DNA of 64,000 nucleotides from Rhizobacter sp. SG703. Its GTDB lineage: Bacteria; Pseudomonadota; Gammaproteobacteria; Burkholderiales; Burkholderiaceae_C. Both the position numbers and the translations under genes were made by a program. Positions 60,064-64,000 of the stretch are shown here, piece after piece (within the stretch, counting starts at the first letter, position 1; every line of letters starts with the position of its first letter). The stretch lies in contig NZ_JAAZQK010000004.1 of the NCBI RefSeq assembly GCF_012275445.1, positions 186,001-250,000 of the forward strand, in the 5' to 3' direction. A model generated the notes under the pieces. It saw nothing but the letters and a program-made list of their open reading frames with translations, had not been told where the DNA came from and searched no databases.

Positions 60064-63000
60064 TCAGGTCCGAGCCAGCACAGGCTTCAAAGCCACGCCC
60101 GTGTGGCTGCCTCGGGTCTTGACCAGCAGCTCAGGTACGCCATTCGCGACGACCGTGCCGCCGCGCACGCCGCCTTCCGGTCCCAGGTCGATGACCCAGT
60201 CCGCCTCGGCGATCACGTCCAGGTCGTGCTCGATGACGACGACGCTGTGCCCGCCATCGACCAGCCGGTGCAGCACGCGGATCAGGCGTTCGACGTCGGC
60301 CATGTGCAGCCCGACCGTCGGCTCGTCCAGCACGTACAGAGTGTGCGGCGCCTTGTTGCCGCGGCGGCCGACGTCGTCGCGCACCTTGGTCAGCTCGGTC
60401 ACCAGCTTGATGCGTTGCGCCTCGCCACCAGAAAGCGTCGGTGACGGCTGGCCCAGCGTCAGGTAGCCGAGGCCCACGTCCTTCATCAGCTGCAACGGGT
60501 GCGCGATGTTCGGCATCGACGCGAAGAATTCCACCGCCTCGTCGATCTCCATCTGCAGCACGTCGCCGATGCTCTTGCCGCGCCAGCTCACCGCCAGCGT
60601 CTCGGCATTGAAGCGCTGGCCGTGGCACACGTCGCACGGCACCTTCACGTCCGGCAGGAAGCTCATCTCGATCGTGCGCATGCCCTGCCCCTCGCAGGCC
60701 GGACAGCGGCCGTCGCCGGTGTTGAAGCTGAAGCGCGCCGGCATGTAGCCGCGCGCCCGCGATTCCAGCGTGTCGGCGAACAGCTTGCGGATGGTGTCCC
60801 AGAAGCCGATGTAGGTCGCCGGGCACGAACGCGGCGTCTTGCCGATCGGCGTCTGGTCGACCTCGAGCACGCGGTCGATGTAGCCCCAGCCGTCGATCTT
60901 CTCGCAACCCTGCCAGTTCGGCTTGCCGCCGCGTACGTTGATGAACTGCAGGTTGGCCAGTAGCACGTCGCGCGCCAGCGTCGACTTGCCCGAGCCGCTG
61001 ACGCCGGTCACCGCCACCAGCCGCTTCAGCGGCACGTCGACCGTCACCTGCTGCAGGTTGTGCAGCGACGCGCCGTGCACCGTCAGCCGCCGGTTCGCTT
61101 CGCCTTCCTTCGCGACCTGGCTCGCCACCGACGCCAGGAAGGCATCGACCTCGCGCCGCGCCTTCAGCGGGTGCACCAGCGGGTTCGCGAGGAAGCGGCC
61201 GGTCACCGAATCGGGATGCGTCGCCAGGTCGGCGGCCGTGCCCTCGGCCACCAGCCGGCCGCCGCGCTTGCCGGCGCCCGGGCCGATGTCGATGATGTGG
61301 TCGGCCCGGCGGATGGTGTCCTCGTCGTGCTCCACCACCACCAGCGTGTTGCCCTTGTCGCCCAGCTTGTGCAGCGCATCGAGCAGGATCTGGTTGTCGC
61401 GCGGGTGCAGCCCGATGGTCGGCTCGTCGAGCACGTAGCAGACGCCCTGCAGGTTGCTGCCCAGCTGCGCCGCGAGCCGGATGCGCTGCGCCTCGCCGCC
61501 GCTCAGCGTCGGCGCCGCACGGTCCAGCGTCAGGTAGCCGAGGCCGACTTCCTCGAGGAACTCCAGCCGGCTCGCGATCTCGGTGACGACGTCGCGCGCG
61601 ATTTCCGCGTCGCGGCCGGCCAGCGCCAGCGCCTGCACCCACTTGCGCGCATCGGTCACCGACCACTGCGCGATCCACGCGATCGAATGGGTGTCGAAGG
61701 TGACGCCGCGCGACACCGGGTTCAGCCGCGTGCCGCTGCAGTCAGGACAAGGTTCGTCGACCACGCCTTCGACCTCGGCCTCCTCCGACGGGAAGCTCTG
61801 CTCGCGGCCCTTGTTGTCGTCGTCCTGCACCGAATCGTCGTACGCCTTGCGCTGCTCGCGCGTCAGCGCCAGGCCGGTGCCGACGCAGGTGGTGCACCAG
61901 CCGTGCTTGCTGTTGTAGCTGAACATGCGCGGGTCCAGCTCGGGGTAGCTGGTCGCGCACACCGGGCAGGCCCGCTTGGTCGAGAACACCTTCACCTCGC
62001 CGAGCTTGCGCGTCGGCGTGCCGGCCAGCATCGCACCGCGCAGTCCCTTCAGCGGGCTCAGCAGGTGCATCACGCCCTTGCCGACATCCAGCGCCTGCGC
62101 CAGCAGCGCGCGCAGCTCGGCCTCGTTGTCCTTGCCGATCACCAGGTCGCCGACCGGCAGCTCGACGGTGTGCTCCTTGAAGCGGTCGAGACGCGGCCAC
62201 GGGTCGACCGGCAGGAAATCGCCGTCCACCCGCAGGTGCGTGTGGCCGCGCGCCTTCGCCCACTTCGCGAGGTCGGTGTAGACGCCCTTGCGGTTGACGA
62301 CCAGCGGCGCCAGCAGCCCGACGTGCACGCCCTGGTGGTCGCGCAGCAGCTGCGCCGCGATGCTCTCGACGCTCTGCGGCCGCACCGGCGCGCCGTCGTT
62401 GACGCAATGCTGGATGCCCAGCTTCACGTACAGCAGCCGCAGGAAGTGCCAGACCTCGGTGGTGGTCGCGACCGTGCTCTTGCGGCCGCCGCGGCTCAGC
62501 CGCTGCTCGATCGCCACCGTCGGCGGGATGCCGTACACCGCGTCGACCTCCGGCCGGCCGGCCGGCTGCACGATGCTGCGCGCATAGGCGTTCAGCGATT
62601 CGAGATAGCGGCGCTGGCCCTCGTTGAACAGGATGTCGAAGGCCAGCGTGCTCTTGCCCGAGCCCGACACGCCGGTCACCACGCTGAACTTGCCGCGCGG
62701 GATGCTGACGTCCAGCGACTTCAGGTTGTGCTCGCGCGCATTGACGATGCGGATCGATTCGTCGCGCTGCACGTCGCGCGCCTTCTTCACCAGGTACTGC
62801 AGCGGCACGCCTTCTTCCACCTTGTGCTCGTTGAGCCGCATCGCCACGTCGTAGTCGGCCAGCGCGCGGCCGGTGTGCGACGTGGGATGCAGCTTCACGT
62901 CATCCGGCGTGCCGGTGCAGACCACCAGCCCGCCGGCCTCACCGCCTTCCGGCCCGAGGTCGATCAGCCAGTCGGCCGCGCGGATCACGTCGAGGTTGTG

Positions 63001-64000
63001 CTCGATCACGACCAGCGAATGCCCGGCGTCGAGCAGCTTGCGGAACGCCCGCATCAGCTTCGCGATGTCGTCGAAGTGCAGCCCGGTGGTCGGCTCGTCG
63101 AACATGAAAAGCGTGCCCTTCTTCGCGACCGGCTGCCGGCTCGCGGTCGTGGTCTGCGCCGCCTCGGCGAGGAAGCCGGCCAGCTTCAGCCGCTGCGCCT
63201 CGCCACCCGACAGCGTCGGTACCGGCTGGCCCAGCTTCACGTACTCCAAGCCGACGTCGACGATCGGCTGCAGCACGCGCAGCACCTCGCGGTCCTGCGC
63301 GAACATCTGCACCGCCTCGCTGACGGTCAGTTCCAGCACGTCGGCCACGCTCAGCTCGCGAACGACCTCGCCCGGCAGGCGGCGCTCGATCTTCACGTCG
63401 AGGATCTCGGCGCGGTAGCGGCGGCCGTCGCAATCGGGGCAACGCAGGTACACGTCGGACAGGAACTGCATCTCGACGTGCTCGAAGCCCGAGCCGCCGC
63501 AGGTCGGGCAGCGGCCGTCGCCGGCGTTGAAGCTGAACATGCTGGCGCTGTAGCCGCGCTGGCCGGCCAGCGGCTCTTTCGCGAACAGCTTGCGGATCTC
63601 GTCGAACGCACCGACGTAGCTGGCCGGGTTCGAGCGCGCGGTCTTGCCGATCGGCGACTGGTCGACGAACACCGCATCGGTGAGCCAGTCGGCGCCGAGC
63701 AGGCGGTCGTGCTCGCCGGGCGTCTCGGTGGCCTTGCCGAAGTGGCGGGCCAGCGCCGGGAACAGCACGTCCTGCATCAGCGTGCTCTTGCCCGAGCCGG
63801 AGACGCCGGTCACGCAGACCAGGTGCTGCAGCGGGAACTCGACCGTCACGTTCTTCAGGTTGTGGTCGCGCGCGCCTTCGAGGATCAGCTTCGGCGTGGC
63901 GTCGGTGACCAGCCGCTTCAACCCGCCCAGCCCGACCTGCTTGCGCGCGCCGAGGTAAGCGCCGGTCAGCGTGTCGGCACGGCGGATCTCGTCGGGCGTG
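60064..64000 (-). CDS. uvrA: Tandem double-length UvrA, 3' part (start beyond window)
   Basis: The frame is open from the right edge to its stop at 60064, more than 1300 residues. Three Walker A loops (GVSGSGKST) and three LSGGEAQR signatures are visible. Reading N to C they are the second ABC half of one UvrA-like unit, then a complete UvrA (zinc-finger segments [40 protein letters not shown]). A normal UvrA is about 940 residues, so two units are fused, as in some Burkholderiales. Damage recognition in nucleotide excision repair. The fourth ABC half is expected beyond the edge. Confidence 0.93.
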   Translation of the reverse strand, partial: TPDEIRRADTLTGAYLGARKQVGLGGLKRLVTDATPKLILEGARDHNLKNVTVEFPLQHLVCVTGVSGSGKSTLMQDVLFPALARHFGKATETPGEHDRLLGADWLTDAVFVDQSPIGKTARSNPASYVGAFDEIRKLFAKEPLAGQRGYSASMFSFNAGDGRCPTCGGSGFEHVEMQFLSDVYLRCPDCDGRRYRAEILDVKIERRLPGEVVRELSVADVLELTVSEAVQMFAQDREVLRVLQPIVDVGLEYVKLGQPVPTLSGGEAQRLKLAGFLAEAAQTTTASRQPVAKKGTLFMFDEPTTGLHFDDIAKLMRAFRKLLDAGHSLVVIEHNLDVIRAADWLIDLGPEGGEAGGLVVCTGTPDDVKLHPTSHTGRALADYDVAMRLNEHKVEEGVPLQYLVKKARDVQRDESIRIVNAREHNLKSLDVSIPRGKFSVVTGVSGSGKSTLAFDILFNEGQRRYLESLNAYARSIVQPAGRPEVDAVYGIPPTVAIEQRLSRGGRKSTVATTTEVWHFLRLLYVKLGIQHCVNDGAPVRPQSVESIAAQLLRDHQGVHVGLLAPLVVNRKGVYTDLAKWAKARGHTHLRVDGDFLPVDPWPRLDRFKEHTVELPVGDLVIGKDNEAELRALLAQALDVGKGVMHLLSPLKGLRGAMLAGTPTRKLGEVKVFSTKRACPVCATSYPELDPRMFSYNSKHGWCTTCVGTGLALTREQRKAYDDSVQDDDNKGREQSFPSEEAEVEGVVDEPCPDCSGTRLNPVSRGVTFDTHSIAWIAQWSVTDARKWVQALALAGRDAEIARDVVTEIASRLEFLEEVGLGYLTLDRAAPTLSGGEAQRIRLAAQLGSNLQGVCYVLDEPTIGLHPRDNQILLDALHKLGDKGNTLVVVEHDEDTIRRADHIIDIGPGAGKRGGRLVAEGTAADLATHPDSVTGRFLANPLVHPLKARREVDAFLASVASQVAKEGEANRRLTVHGASLHNLQQVTVDVPLKRLVAVTGVSGSGKSTLARDVLLANLQFINVRGGKPNWQGCEKIDGWGYIDRVLEVDQTPIGKTPRSCPATYIGFWDTIRKLFADTLESRARGYMPARFSFNTGDGRCPACEGQGMRTIEMSFLPDVKVPCDVCHGQRFNAETLAVSWRGKSIGDVLQMEIDEAVEFFASMPNIAHPLQLMKDVGLGYLTLGQPSPTLSGGEAQRIKLVTELTKVRDDVGRRGNKAPHTLYVLDEPTVGLHMADVERLIRVLHRLVDGGHSVVVIEHDLDVIAEADWVIDLGPEGGVRGGTVVANGVPELLVKTRGSHTGVALKPVLART

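Overview
The window has two very different parts. Bases 1 to about 27,950 look like the right-hand part of a large integrated mobile element. Bases 27,951 to 64,000 look like ordinary chromosome of a high-GC betaproteobacterium. The host call is an inference from gene content: pilB-pilC-pilD-coaE-zapD-yacG in one block, groES-groEL under a CIRCE operator, engB divergent from a cytochrome c4 gene, msrP-msrQ, a DUF1631 gene, a Sox thiosulfate-oxidation cluster and a tandem double-length UvrA. Together these point to the Burkholderiales, perhaps a Rubrivivax/Leptothrix-like lineage.

The element ends at the 3' part of a tRNA-Pro(CGG) gene (27906-27950): anticodon loop, 3' anticodon strand, T arm, acceptor strand and CCA, with no 5' half. 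This is the usual footprint of tyrosine-integrase insertion into a tRNA gene. The intact tRNA and the integrase should lie beyond the left edge. The element carries plasmid-like parts: two adjacent winged-helix genes resembling the replication-relaxation family (2043-4371), an inverted-repeat-rich intergenic region (4372-4952), an AlpA/excisionase-like gene followed by a TrfA-like replication initiator (16107-17482), and iteron-like repeats after it (17520-17661).

The rest of the element is mostly anti-invader cargo. At its centre is a five-gene translationally linked operon (10761-13994): a double ubiquitin-like protein, an E2-like protein, a JAMM deubiquitinase, an E1-like ThiF protein (a Bil-type ubiquitin-like conjugation system) and a small two-helix membrane protein that is not part of the four-gene Bil set I know. 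Just upstream is a three-gene module (5993-10661): a sigma-70-like factor, a small regulatory protein, and an unusual fusion of an ImmA/IrrE metalloprotease to a UvrD helicase and an Fe-S nuclease-like tail. The same two-block promoter-like sequence, with identical 9-base spacing, stands before the sigma gene (5891) and before the ubiquitin-like operon (10679). The simplest reading is that the sigma module senses a threat and switches on both itself and the conjugation system. I regard this as the most interesting hypothesis in the window.

Further cargo includes kptA (RNA 2'-phosphotransferase), a C5-cytosine methyltransferase with a BsaWI-like restriction enzyme and a Vsr repair nuclease, a DUF91/NucS-like nuclease, a low-GC HEPN (ApeA-like) protein, and a CoiA-like zinc-ribbon/nuclease protein. 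The gene-free right end holds three perfect TGTGA-N6-TCACA palindromes and helically phased 10-base repeats near the attachment site.

In the chromosomal part, type IV pilus assembly genes lead into coaE, zapD and yacG. A TetR/MFS pair with two palindromic operators follows. A tight minus-strand operon combines an isoquinoline-1-oxidoreductase-like molybdenum hydroxylase (two subunits) with soxX-soxY-soxZ-soxA, and a cytochrome c plus FccB-like flavoprotein pair diverges from it. SoxY here has an unusual C-terminus. A structured repeat sits between the two hydroxylase genes and supplies the start codon of the large subunit; a second copy near 53.5 kb shows compensatory changes in its stem. The window then holds groESL, a DUF1631 protein, a PlpD-like patatin autotransporter, engB, cytochrome c4, msrPQ, a TPR-GGDEF diguanylate cyclase and, cut by the right edge, a tandem UvrA.
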